DNA of 64,000 nucleotides. Source: Turnera subulata (Eukaryota; Streptophyta; Magnoliopsida; Malpighiales; Passifloraceae). Both the position numbers and the translations under genes were made by a program. Location: contig JAKUCV010001068.1 of NCBI GenBank assembly GCA_028386065.3, positions 494,648 to 558,647 on the forward strand. Reading direction: 5' to 3'. How positions within the stretch are numbered: position 1 is the stretch's first letter; the number at the start of each line of letters is the position of its first letter. Below the pieces are notes generated by a model. That model saw only the letters and a program-made list of their open reading frames with translations, was not told where the DNA came from and made no database searches. Positions 21,206 through 32,346 of the stretch are shown here, in pieces.

Positions 21206-22350
21206 TCAATTTGCACGCTTGGCAGGCACCGCCAATAACCCATCGTCAATCAAGTCTTGGATGTCATTCTTCAACTTGGAGCATATGTTTGTGGTGTGTC
21301 CCGAATATTGATGGTACTCACAGTATTGGCTTTGTTCCACATGAGGAGGAGGAGGTCCAGGGAATATCTTTGGTTCTAATGGCTTCAAGAGTCCCCTATT
21401 GACGCATTCTCGAAATTTTTTCTCCACTATCATAGGCAAAGGAGTGAATTCCCTTTCAGGCTTGTTTTTATGGGAAGGCGGGAGGTGATGTTGTTTACAC
21501 CGGTCGGCCACTTGTCCTCAACAATTTTAATTTTTCCGAATGTAATTGCATCCTCTAGTTGAACTCCTGCCCCAATGAGAGCTTTGAAATTGGCATAGTA
21601 GTTGCTCACCATGCGATCATAGTAAACAGGTTGCAAGTTCTTGATTACCATTTGGACTTGATCTTCCTCGGATGGACGCTTCACCATTTGGGATGCCTTG
21701 TTGCGCCAACGTGTGATGAATGAGGAGAAGGTCTCTTGTGCCCCTTGCTTAGTTGTCGCTAAATCCCTCTTGGTGACATCAATCTCCGTGTTGTCCTTAT
21801 ATTAGTCGACAAACTCCTTGCAAATGTCTTCCCATTTGGAAACTCGGTTGTCATCCAAGGACATGAGCCACTTCAAGGCTGCCCCTCATAAAGAGCGTTG
21901 AAATAATTGTGCCATCAACTCCGGTCCAATCCCCATAGGGTAGAGAGTTCGAACATATATCTTCAAATGAGTGCGTGGGCAACCCGTTCCATCAAAGCGA
22001 CCAAAATCCGGCATCTTGAATTTGTTGGGGAGCCTCGCTGCCGGAAACAATGCCAAGCGATCAAGGTTGTAGTCATCTTCTCTCCGTTTTAAGTCCTTGA
22101 GCATCACCTCTATCTTGTTGAGCTTGTCGTCCAACAATGGTGTTCGCAATTTCGGCTTCTCATCAATGACAATTGGTCGCTTGCCATCGGCCTTGCTAGT
22201 GTCCTTCTTGGAGGACTGGGAGACGGTTCCTTCATCACTCTTTGCTATCTTCAAAGCCTCGAGAAATTGATCCATGTTGACCCCCTTCAACTTCTCCACT
22301 AACTCATCCATCACGGTTGGGTCATTGACTTGAATCGTTTCCTCACTCAT
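21206..22350 (-). pseudogene. Tat/Ogre-like gag, broken (element B)
   Basis: It starts MSEETIQVNDPTVMDELVEK at 22350. The core includes LDRLALFPAARLPNKFKMPD and THLKIYVRTLYPMG; a TGA after FQRSL (near 21886) and a TAA near 21800 interrupt it. The frame resumes with KRPSEEDQVQMVIKNLQPVY (21687 down). After a frameshift near 21490 comes REFTPLPM, then LKPLEPKIFPGPPPP and a Cys-His motif CEYHQYSGHTTNIC, followed by IQDLIDDG (21206-21511). That final PLPM plus Cys/His arrangement is typical of Tat/Ogre-group gag. No protease follows. Confidence 0.82.
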
Positions 22351-23088
22351 GGCATCCTAGGGAATGCAATTTTCAAACAATCATATTCATGACACTCGAA
22401 AATCCTAAGTGTAAGCTTGAGTTTTTTTTTTTGAAAACATCGTGAAGGAAAAATATGACAAAAGGCGATGATGGAACAAACTCGCAAAACAAGGTTTTCT
22501 TTTCAAAAAAATTTTTGATTTTTTTTTGATTTTTTTTGTTTTTTGATTTTTTTTGTAAATAAACAATTGATGGAAAAAAAAGTTATTTAGAAAACTACTT
22601 TGGCTCGAAATTTGATTTGTTTTGAAAACATGCAATGTGATATGATGTTAATGATGATTGATGCATGCAAACATGGATTCCCAAAGCAAAGAAGACATAT
22701 AAACATCCACATAGCATAGGCATTGCAATAACAATAGCCATCATCAAAACTTCAGCGCAATATAGTTTATATATGCATGATATGCTAGGGCATGTAGGTT
22801 GGTTGGGGGGTAAGAAACCACTGCTATGGGATGTTCAACCTACTCACATGTGACACAAGGATGCCGCGTGAGTTCGAAGGCCAAGGTTCCTAATCATCAC
22901 GCACGGCGGGTAACGGACAAATCGCATGCCATATCACCACGAATGATGGTATGTATGGGCAAGGACTCGTCGCGCCCCCTTAAGGTAAAGGTTTAACACA
23001 CAATCATAATGAATGCAAGCATGCAAGTAAAAAATAACAAAACACAAAACTCAAGCGAAAATTGCATATTATTTCTTAAACCCACGAA
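22351..23088 (-). other. 5' untranslated leader of element B
   Basis: Homologous to the leaders of Z (inverted) and A. It contains long T/A homopolymer stretches at 22421-22580 and a Tg/Ca-rich region at 22640-22760. No gene is visible. Confidence 0.6.
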
Positions 23089-23106
23089 TCCCCAGCGGAG
23101 TCGCCA
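23089..23106 (-). promoter_or_regulatory. Primer-binding site of element B
   Basis: TGGCGACTCCGCTGGGGA on the minus strand, two bases from the LTR edge at 23109. It matches the tRNA-type site known from Tat/Ogre elements (reported there as tRNA-Arg) and fixes the element's orientation. Confidence 0.8.
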
Positions 23107-23108
23107 GC

Positions 23109-26100
23109 TGTGAGAACCCAGAACTTTCTCACCCTCGTGACAATCGATGGAGTCGCCACCCAAGTTTTATTACCGTGGAAAAACTCAGGAAAAAACCAAA
23201 GAATAACTCCTTATACCCACAAAGCAACCAGATTAGCGAACCAAAGACGCCAGACTCGGGGGTTCGTCATGAATAGGAAGGTATGAGGCACCCCATCCAT
23301 GCTTGGGCGAAATAACATGCAATTTAAGCAAATACTTGTGTTTTGGTGCTTGTGTGCGTGTGTCTAAACCAGATTTCCAACAGCATATAATCATCAAAAC
23401 AGCATGCAAAGTAGAGAACTAAAAGAACAAAAGAGAAGAGAAAAGGTTAAAACATAATTTGGCTTGCGTCTCCACCACTAGAGACATCCTACGTACCCCG
23501 ACCGGGTTCAAAGCTCACGTAGTCCTTAGATCGAAAGAAAACACTCAAGAAAATATGTCAGTATCGTCATAGCATCGAATCAGCAGCGAACAAGGCGATT
23601 TAGAATCGAAAAGAGTTTAGAACACTTACCTAGAGTTTCTGGACAGAAACTATAGTCGAATTGCAGTTGGTTTTAAGCGAGCCAAATGATCGACTCAGCC
23701 TCGGAGCTCAACATAAAAGTTGTATATCCTCCTCTTAGCTTTCCATAGAGTCCATGATCTCAGCAATCCAAGGTCTAGAACTCTATATATGAATTAATTG
23801 CCGAGACTGCGCGCTGCAGGAGCCTCTACGCGAGTTCTTCACGTTCTTGACCTCTGGATTGCGAGTGATTGCTCCTAAGCCCTTGAATTTGGCTCCTTCT
23901 CTGTAAAGACTAATAAGAAAACACAACTAGGGCAAAACCACATGATATCTGAGAGAGAAAAGCAATAGGAATTGAAGAATAAAATCAAATCTAAAGAGTT
24001 TCTCCAAGTTAATGCGCTTTAGGGTGTGTGTCGAGAGAAAATTCGATAAATTGAGTGCTTCACTGTTAGTAATATGCCCAAAAGCCAATGAATGGATGAT
24101 TGTAGTCATGTATATACATTAAGGTTATTCCAATAAATATGAATATGAGATAATCGCTTTCACATATTTATAACCCTAGAATATTTTGTATTCTTAAAAT
24201 GTCCCTAGTCGATTATTATTATGAATGGGTTATAATAATAAATTAAGGCTAGCGTGTGTTGAGAATTATATGAGAAATTAATTCTACATACGGGTACAAG
24301 TTAGAGAACTTGTGGACTGGACCGACCCACATAAGAACCCTACATGGAACGTTATATGATTGTCATTAGTGGTTCTTATATGTATTATCCTTAGACCTGA
24401 GATCATCAAGTTTCCCAACATGTGAGTCATATACTTTGATATTATTCCTAGTCATCCGTAACTGGGTGGACTTAAGGGTAATCATTGGGTATATGATAAA
24501 TGTGTAGTGGTTTTTGATTGATCAGGATGGGATTCGTCCAATCCATATAACGGGTATATTATTGGATGGTTTCTTGATAGAGTTGAACCGGAAATGCATG
24601 GCCATGCTCGGATTATGATATGGTGATATCATAGGTATCCGTTTTAGGCGGTTAACTCGAGGATCAAGAAACCGAGATTGAACATATGCGAGAATGACAA
24701 ATTCCATGTCTCGTGTTTAATCTTGATAATGGGACGAAGGGACGATGACATGTTTTCGAGGCATATTGAATCAATACTGATCTTGTCGTTCGGGTAGCAA
24801 TGAGGTGTTGCTAGACGCCGCTCTTTGCTTATAATTGTAAAATGAGATATTACGATTATTGCCGAACGTTACAAGTGCCTACAGGGTCACACACATAGAA
24901 TCGTTGATTCGAGCAGGTGGTTGAACCGTGGTTGGACCATGGTTCGACCGTGTGTGGTTGGACCATGGTTGGACTGTGGTTGGACCAGGGTCGTTTTGGG
25001 CTGGTTTGGTTCAGTTATTGAAAAAATTATTGGACCAAATTAGTGCTGTGATGAGTGTTTGTACATTAGTGGAGACATGGTTATGTGGAGACATAATCAT
25101 AAAAGATAATGGGCCAATATGTTGGCCATTATCCCATTGTCTCTTAGCACTAATCGGGGGTAGAGTAATCAGATTACTCTTGACCCTTCTCACTCTCTCT
25201 TGTATTCTGAATTCTGAGTTTTTTAGAGCAAGAAACACACACACATCTTCCTCTCTTCTTTGTGATAGAAAGAGATACCATAAACACCACATATAGCTCC
25301 CGGAAATCTGTAGCTAGCACCACGGTTCGGGAGTGCTCGGGGGTTGGAGATCGTGAGACGATTCCGGCCGGTGATTGACGGTTCGTGTGGATACCGTAGA
25401 GGAGCAGGATATCCTTCCGGCTCTAGCTGATTCGGTTCTTCAGTTAGGTGAAAGATCCTAACCGTTTCAGGTATGATTGTTGTTCGGTTTGGTTGCTTCA
25501 CTTGGATCCTCCAAGGTTTTCGGGTCTTTCCGCTTCACTTGATTGTCAAGTTTGTATGCCCGGATACTTACATTCACCACTACTCAACGTTGCCACCCCC
25601 TTCTCTGTAAACCCTAGGGACCTATATATAGTGTACAATTCGTCCATAGGCCGGTTTAAGACTCCTAGATCAGATTGGAAACAAAATCCTTGACTTGCTC
25701 ACCAGTCGGTGCTTTACCTGTTTTGTAACCCATAAATTGCACGCCCATTTCCACCTTGTAGACGACGAAAGAAAACTCTGGGCCCTTCTGTAAAGTTCTA
25801 GATAATTCTTCTAGCTTTCTAACCACATAAAGAAATCCTAAATCGGAATTCTTTAACTCGAGATATTGCAAAAATAGTGGGAATAGGTCGGTGCTAGATT
25901 TCTGCACGCCTGGGACAAATTTAAACAATTACTTCTTTTAATCTACTGGGCCAAAAATTATGCAATTTATATCCATGAAATTCATATGAGTCTAGTTTCA
26001 TGTCCAACTGGTTTCATGTCGATTGAACCCCTGAAGCTCCCGAAATCGCTAATTAAGTGGGCTGTGCTCGCTGCAGAGAAAGTTGCCAAAATAGGACCAC

Positions 26101-26453
26101 TTAACCGACATGGCGTGGCGGTCATCACGACATGACCGTCGTGTCATGGCGGTCTTCGAAGGATGTCCTCCCGGGCCTGGCGGTCGTTGGGAGAAATCCG
26201 CAGGGTTCGGGTTACTGTTCACATTATTCCTATTTTGTCCAAGTTTTCTATGAATTCGATTTTTGTGCTCAAAGTCAGGATTCTATTCCTTTTCCTTAAT
26301 TCCATATCTTATACTCTATTGTTCCTCTTGTTTCCACAAAATTAGGTTTCTAAGGCAAATTAAAGTCCAACAATTAATAAGATTAACCTTGGGCTCTAGA
26401 ATACAATAAAAACCAATAGAATAAAAGTTGGTGGCCAAATTTGGGTGTTCACA
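23109..26453 (-). mobile_element. 5' LTR of element B (right side) with nested copia LTR
   Basis: It is collinear with 16145-17976, interrupted at 24064-25572 by a solo copia LTR. It resumes at 25578 with CACTACTCAACGTTGCCACC, the counterpart of 17101 onward. It ends GGGTGTTCACA at 26453. Confidence 0.87.
24064..25572 (+). mobile_element. Solo LTR of the copia family (plus strand)
   Basis: The 1509-bp LTR runs from TGTTAGTAATATGCCC to GGATACTTACA, flanked by TTCAC on both sides (24059-24063, 25573-25577). It is the reverse complement of the LTRs at 30136, 35726, 53695 and 57160. A solo LTR results from recombination between the two LTRs of a full element. It carries the GGTTGGACC minisatellite near 24918-24998. 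Confidence 0.9.
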
Positions 26454-26458
26454 ACCAC

Positions 26459-27512
26459 AAACTAAAAACCGCACCCACAGATACGTAGGAAACCCGGCAG
26501 TGGGCCCGGTCTATGAATTTTTGGTTCCCAGGTTGATTCAATGGAAAGATTGGAGTTGATTCCAAACGGACATGCCACAGTGTTGATTGTATTAGACCTC
26601 CGTCACGGTCATAAAGGCCCCACTTTCGTACTTGTATTTCGATCCTCAAGATGCTGAAGTTGACAATCAAACTTGTCTCTCTCTAATAGATTCGCCCAGT
26701 ATTCGGTCAGTATACTTCCCTCAGTGGCGGTCTTCCACACTATAAATGGTCCTGGGACTCCTCATCAATCCCTCATTGAAGCCGATAGCCTAATTTTCTA
26801 TCTTAGTATACCCGGCCGGAGTAGTCCCTATCTTCCCCGAGCTTAGTGTTCCTGGTGTCTATGGATGCTATCCCCACATGGAAAAGAAGAAGAAAAAAAG
26901 AAAGAGAAAAGCAAGGAAAAGAAAGAAGAAAGTCCGCTAGGTTGAAAACCCGAAAGGGCGGCCTAGGCAAACGTTAGGGCAAGCCTGCTAGGTTGAAAAT
27001 CCGAAAGGGCGACCTAGGCAAAAGTTAAGGCTAAAGAATGAGAATGGGGATAGTAGACAGAACGGCATCAGCGCACTAGGTCACACTCCCCCTCTGAGTG
27101 AAGACCATTCACTGCAGATAGATCGCTCAATCGGCCATGCACGGCCATCCGGGCCTATTGCCTCCATGTGTTTTTAAAAGGGATGTCCACTCATTTGTTT
27201 ACCTTGCCAGATCAGACGATTCTCCATCTATCCACAAGACTTTCAACAAGGAATGTTCACCTCTAGGATCCTAGGTAGAATTAAAAGTGAATGAGTTCAT
27301 GGTTGTTAAGGATCCTTCCCTTTGAAGCTTTTGTGTTTTTAATGGGATAACTCGCCTTTGTTTTTGGATTTCTTAACTTTCACCTTGGCTCAGGTAGTTT
27401 TCAAAGTTCATACATCATGTTAGGGGAATTTCACACACCATGAAGAGAGCATTTTTATTCAGAAAAGAAGAAAAACAACAACCATCATATAAAACTGGAA
27501 TGCACTTGGATC
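26459..27512 (+). other. 3' interior of element A
   Basis: 26490-26660 is homologous to B at 19540-19760 (inverted), confirming that this is Tat-family spacer. The paired hairpins at 26937-27017 are listed separately. No gene is visible. Confidence 0.6.
26937..27017 (+). ncRNA. Two tandem GAAA-tetraloop hairpins (element A copy)
   Basis: Hairpin 1 (26937-26966) pairs CTAGG with CCTAG and CCC with GGG around loop GAAA. Hairpin 2 (26988-27017) keeps CTAGG/CCTAG and has TCC/GGG (one G-T wobble). Both share the internal loop TTGAAAA and the flank GGCAAAMGTTARGG. It is the sense-strand equivalent of 19339-19441 in element B. A conserved RNA element of unknown role is the best reading. Confidence 0.6.
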
Positions 27513-27690
27513 ATGAGGAGAAAAGTGAGTGAAAGGGGGAAGAGGAAGAAAAGAAGAGAAGGGGAAAGAGTGAGGGGAGGAAATGAGAGGAAAAAAGAGA
27601 GAGAAAAAGGGAAAGAGGAAAAAGAGAACTGCAGAAGAGAGGGAGAGGGGAGGGAAAAGAGCTGAAGAGGAAAGGGAGAGGGAGGACAAA
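27513..27690 (+). repeat. Homopurine tract of about 175 bases
   Basis: The stretch is almost entirely A and G with few interruptions. The leucine/serine/phenylalanine-rich frames on the opposite strand (27459-27750) are a by-product of this composition and are not genes. Such tracts can adopt triplex (H-DNA) forms. Confidence 0.7.
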
Positions 27691-27879
27691 CATGCCATGA
27701 CATTTGCACATAGAAACTAGGGGCATCCCCATGCATTCACAGGACAACACGTTTAGGCATGCCCATGCATCATAAAGACATAAACGAGGGTTCCTTTGAT
27801 AAGATGGATTTAGTTGAAAATGGAAGAGACGACATTAGAGACTCATCATCTTGTGTAGACTGGTACATCTTGAGTCAAA

Positions 27880-28991
27880 GGGGCATGATGCCCTGCTATG
27901 TATGTAGTTTCCGGGGGTATACTACCCCACGCAATTTGCTCAGGGTATGCTACCCTGTATGATTGGAATTGTAGTCAGGACTCTTGATTTCCAGGGCATG
28001 CAACCCCATGTATTGATTTTCCGGGGCATGCTACCCCACATGTCAGTGAGACTTACTTGGGGCATGCTACCCCATTCTGAATCAATGCATGGGGCATGCT
28101 CTCCTATTCTAAATCGATTCCCGGGGCATGCTACCCCGTTATGTGATGTATGTGATTTCCTGGGGCTTGCTACCCCGTTTTGTGATGAATGTTATTTCTC
28201 GGGGCATGCTGCCCCGTTATCTGATGAATGTTGTTTTCCAGGGCATGCTACCCCATTTTGTATGTGGTTTCCCGGGGAATGCTACCCCTTGTGATTTATT
28301 TGGGGTATACTACCCCATAAGTCTGGAGTCATAATCAGGTTCCCGGGGCATGCTACCTTGTGTATTGATTTCCCAGGGCATGCTATCCCGTTCTGAATCA
28401 ATTCGTAAGGCATGCTACCCCTAGTGATTCATTTGGGGCATGCTACCCCATAGGTCTGGAATCGTAGTCAGGTTTATAGGGCACGCTACCCCATGTATTG
28501 GCTTCTCGGGGCATGCTACCCCATGTATTGATTTTTCGGGGCATGCTACCCCATGTGTTTGTGAGACTTACATGGGGCATGCTACCCTGTTTTGAATCAA
28601 TCCACGGTGCAAGCTACGCCATTGTTGGAGATGACTTTCTTTGGGGCATGCTACCCCGAGGGGTATGTAATGCCCCGAGAGTTGACTAACGGTTGATGGA
28701 AAAGGTATGTGGTGCCATGGGGAGGGATGAGAAGATTCCCGTAGTTGAACCCAGAAGATGAGAGAAAACCTGAGTCCCAATGGGAACACGACAAATCCCG
28801 AGCCAAACTCGAGTCCCCATGGGAGGATGACAAATCCCAAATCAAACCCGAATACCCCATGGGAGGATGATAGTATCACCAGTTAGTGAGGATTGTGAGA
28901 CTTATATGGGGCATGCTACCCCGTTTTGAATCAATCCACGGTGCAAGCTACGCCATTGTTGGAGATGACTTTCTTTGGGGCATACTACCCC
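27880..28991 (+). repeat. Array of about 26 GGGGCATGCTACCCC palindrome-like motifs
   Basis: Starts include 27880, 27914, 27942, 27993, 28023, 28059, 28091, 28123, 28162, 28201, 28240, 28274, 28302, 28345, 28375, 28407, 28435, 28478, 28508, 28538, 28574, 28606, 28643, 28908, 28940 and 28977. Spacing is 28-51 bp apart from one gap. Each is a 15-mer with a GGGG/CCCC stem around CATGCTA. Variants such as GGGGTATACTACCCC (27914), AGGGTATGCTACCCT (27942) and GGGGCATGCTGCCCC (28201) extend the stem to 6 bp. The intervening sequence is only loosely repeated. It lies in the 3' interior of element A. Confidence 0.85.
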
Positions 28992-29228
28992 GAGAGGTGT
29001 GTAATGCCCCGAGAGTTGACTAACGGTTGATGGAAAAGGTATGTGGTGCCATGGGGAGGGATGAGAAGATTCCCGTAGTTGAACCCAGAAGATGAGAGAA
29101 AACCTGAGTCCTAATGGGAACACGACAAATCCCGAGCCAAACTCGAGTCCCCATGGGAGGCTGACAAATCCCAAATCAAACCCGAATACCCCATGGGAGG
29201 ACGATAGTATCACCAGTTAGTGAGGATG
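28561..29228 (+). repeat. 334-bp tandem duplication
   Basis: The segment beginning GTGAGACTTACATGGGGC near 28561 recurs 334 bp later as GTGAGACTTATATGGGGC with few differences. It carries three of the palindromic motifs and the TGACTAACGGTTGATGG stretch. Confidence 0.8.
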
Positions 29229-29765
29229 AGATGATTCCTTGTTAATGATGCAGTAGGTGAGATGATCCTACCAAACCAAACTCGAGTATCCCACGGGAGG
29301 ACAACAGTATCCCTAGTTAGTGAGGATAAGATGATTCCTTGTTAGCAATCCGGTAGATGAGATGATTCTACCAAACCAATTCAAACACCTGTGTATCCCA
29401 TAGGAGGACGGTAATATCCCTAGTCAGCCGAGATGAGATGATTTTTGGCTGATGACCACTAAACAAACCTGTGTACCCCATGGAAGGACTGTAGTATCCC
29501 TAGTTAGGAGAGATGAGATGAATTTTGGTTGATGACCACTAAACAAACTTGTGTACCCCATGGGAGGACGATAGTATCCCTAGTCAGCCGAGATGAAATG
29601 ATTTTTGGTTGATGACCACCAAACAAACCTGAGTCCCCATAGGAGGACAATAAAATCCTTAGTTAGCCTAGATGAGACGATTCTTGGCCAAACGAAAACC
29701 AACCCTGAGTCCCCCAAGGAGGACGATAAATCCTTGAAAATCCGGGATGAGATGATTCCCGACCC
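28760..29765 (+). repeat. Variable tandem repeats containing CCCATGGGAGGACGATA
   Basis: Units share RTGTACCCCATGGGAGGACGA and RGATGAGATGATT. Clear 80-bp steps occur at 29391, 29471 and 29551; looser copies lie at 28771, 28811, 28851, 29282, 29630 and 29706. Some units can pair CAGCC with GGCTG around GAGATGAGATGATTTTT. It is part of the 3' interior of element A and ends about 100 bp before the 3' LTR. Confidence 0.7.
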
Positions 29766-29864
29766 ATGGCACATACATAATCAGCATCAGCATCAGCACC
29801 TACTCTGTCAAATTTGGGTACTCTTCTGTCGTTGTTTTGTCTTCAGTTCCTAAAAACTCATCAA

Positions 29865-30135
29865 CAAATTTGATCCACTGATATTTTATTGAATTATGAA
29901 TATGTCATTGTCTATGGATTGATGAGATGATTCGATCCTTAGGTGAAATGTGTTTATAATTCAATAGAGTATTAATGTTTTATTAATTAGGATTTTTTGG
30001 TACATTTAACTTGGAATTATTGAGATGATTTAATTCTGAGTTTGGTGTATTTAAAGGTTTGAAATTAATAAAATGCGGGTATTTAATTGTTTTAGGCCTT
30101 TTAATTATTTTTGGACTCAATTGAGATGATTTTGG
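29865..30135 (+). mobile_element. 3' LTR of element A, part 1
   Basis: It matches 1359-1630 of the 5' LTR from CAAATTTGATCCACTG onward; the first ~11 LTR bases are not recognisable. It is broken at 30135 by the copia insertion; TTTGG (30131-30135) is the target duplication. Confidence 0.8.
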
Positions 30136-31605
30136 TGTAAGAATCCGGGCATACAAACTTGACAATCAAGAGCAGCGGAAAGACCCGGAAACCTTGGAGG
30201 ATCCAAGTGAAGCAACAAAACCGAACTACAAAAACAAACATACCTGAAACGGTTAGGATCTTTCACCTAGCTGAAGAACTAAATCAGTTAGAGCCGGAAG
30301 GATATCTTGCTCCTCTACGGCATCCACACAAACCGTCAATCACCGGCCGGAATTGTCTCACGATCTCCAACCCCCGAGCACTCCCGAACCGTGGTGCTAA
30401 TGGTATCTCTTTCTTTCATAAAGAAGAGAGGAAGATGTGTGTGTGTTTCTTGCTCTGAAAAACTCAGAATTCAGAGTGCAAGAGAGAGTGAGAAGGGTCA
30501 AGAGTAATCTGATTACTCTACCCCCAATTAGTGCTAAGAGACAATGGGATAATGGCCAACATATTGGCCCATTATCTTTTATGATTATGTCTCCACATAA
30601 CCATGTTTCCACTAATGTACAAACACTCATCACAGCACTAATTTGGTCCAATAATTCTGTCAATAACTGAACCAAACCAGCCCAAAACGACCCTGGTCCA
30701 ACCACGGTCCAACCATACCCGGTCGAACCCTGGTCCAACCAAGGTTCAACCACCTGCTCGAATCAACGATTCTATGTGTGTGACCCTGTAGGCACTTGTA
30801 ACGTTCGGAAATAATTGTAAAATATCATTTTACAATTATAAGCAAAGAGCGGCGTCTGGCAACACATCATTGCTACCCGAACGACAAGATCAGTACTGAT
30901 TCATATGCCTCACAAACATGTCGTCGTACTTTCGTCCCATTATCAAGATTACACCGAGACATGGAAAACATCAGTCTCGCATATGTTCAATCTTGGTTTC
31001 TTGATCCTCGAGTTAACCGCGTAAAAGGGATACCTATGATATCACCATATCATAATCCGAGCATGGCCATGCATTTCCGGTTTAACTCTATCAAGAAACC
31101 ATCCGATAATATACCCGTTATATGGGTTGGATGAATCCCCTCTGGATCATACAAAACCCACTACACATTTATCATATACCCAATGATTACCCTTAAGTCC
31201 ACCCAGTTACGAATGACTAGGAATAATATCAAAGTATATGATTCATATGTTGGGAACCTTGATGATCTCAGGTCTAAGGACAATACATATAAGAACCGCT
31301 ATCGACAAACATATAACGCTCCATGTAGCGTTCTTATGTGGATCGGTCCAGTCCACAAGTTCTCTAACTTGTACCCATATGTAGAATTCATATCACATAT
31401 AAATTCTTAACATACGGTAGTCTTAATTTATTATTACAACCTATCCATAATAATAATCGACTAGGAACATTTTAAGAATACAAAATATTCTAGGGTTATA
31501 AATATGTGCAAGCGATTATCTCATAATCATATTTATTGGAATAACCTTAATGTATATACATGACTACAATCATCCATTGATTGGCTTTTGGGCATATTAC
31601 TAACA
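30136..31605 (-). mobile_element. 3' LTR of copia copy 1
   Basis: The 1470-bp LTR runs TGTAAGAATCCGGGC to TTACTAACA on the plus strand. It contains an 11-13-bp inverted repeat around AATTGTAAAAT near 30812-30840 and tandem GGTCCAACCA-like repeats at 30683-30752. Confidence 0.9.
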
Positions 31606-31616
31606 ATCTCCCACTT
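31606..31616 (-). promoter_or_regulatory. Polypurine tract of copia copy 1
   Basis: AAGTGGGAGAT on the minus strand, adjacent to the LTR, the usual copia form. The same context occurs at 55217 and 58673 in copies 3 and 2. Confidence 0.75.
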
Positions 31617-31619
31617 GCA

Positions 31620-32346
31620 CTAAAGCCAATCAACCATGTATCTAATACCAATGGATGCGCAATGACCATCATGCTTCTGCTGCGTGAGTGGCTTCGTCAA
31701 GGGATCAGCTACATTCTTCTCAGAAGGAACTCTGCACAGCCTGACATTGCCTCTATCTATGATCTCTCTAATAAGTTGATAGCATCGGAGTATATGTTTG
31801 GATCTCTGGTGGTATCTAGGCTCTTGAGCCTGTGCGATTGTCCCATTATTGTCACAATAGAGCTCAATCAGACTCTCAATACTAGGAACCACCCCAAGTT
31901 CAGTTACGAACTTCTTAATCCAAAAAGCCTCTTTCGCCGCATCTGAGGCAGCAATGTACTCAGCCTCGATTGTAGAATCTGCAACTGTCTCTTGCTTAGA
32001 ACTCTTCCAGCATACAGCACCACCTCCAAGACAAAACACATAACTTGATTGCGATCTGAAGTCATCCCTATCTGTTTGGAAGCTAGCATCTGTGTAACCC
32101 TTTACAACAAGCTTATCAACGCTTCCATACACAAGGAATGCATCCTTAGTCTTTCTCAAGTACTTAAGGATGTTCTTAACCGCTGTCCAGTGACTCTCAC
32201 CGGGATCAGATTGATATCTGCTTGTGACACTCAAAGCATAAGCAACATCCGGTCGAGTACATAGCATGGCATACATGATAGATCCTATTGCCGAAGCATA
32301 AGGGATCTTACTCATCCGCTCTCTCTGCTTCGACGTACTAGGACAA
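31620..32346 (-). pseudogene. Copia RNase H, fused by deletion to integrase
   Basis: RNase H degrades the RNA strand during reverse transcription. Visible are SKIPYASAIGSIMYAMLCTR, the acidic YTDASFQTDRDD, then AEYIAASDAAKEAFWIKKF, ELYCDNNGTIAQAQEP and HILRCYQLIREI. It ends at DPLTKPLTQQKHDGHC and IGIRYM near the PPT. The upstream junction at about 32346-32361 joins directly to integrase, skipping about 1.2 kb that carries RT in copy 2. The frame is open but lacks its upstream partner. Confidence 0.85.

Larger units (their letters stand above)
16145..26453 (-). mobile_element. Tat/Ogre-like LTR retrotransposon 'B', gag-only
   Basis: The LTRs are 16145-17976 (1832 bp) and 23109-26453 (1831 bp after removing a nested copia LTR and its duplication). 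ACCAC flanks both ends (16140-16144, 26454-26458). The interior is 5.1 kb in minus orientation: primer-binding site, leader, gag, spacer, and a structured 3' untranslated region. No protease, RT or integrase is visible, so it could have moved only with help. Near-equal LTR lengths and a perfect duplication support a genuine single insertion. Confidence 0.88.

Noticed and set aside
27947..28334. Open frames of 115 and 68 codons with repeated GHATP/GMLPR-like peptides
   Set aside because: They are translations of the GGGGCATGCTACCCC array in two frames; no start context or domain supports a protein.
27880..28991. Possible CRISPR-like array
   Set aside because: The repeats are 15-bp palindromes with irregular, mutually related spacers in a plant retrotransposon; no cas genes are present. 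The same holds for the palindrome arrays at 34926 and 62942.
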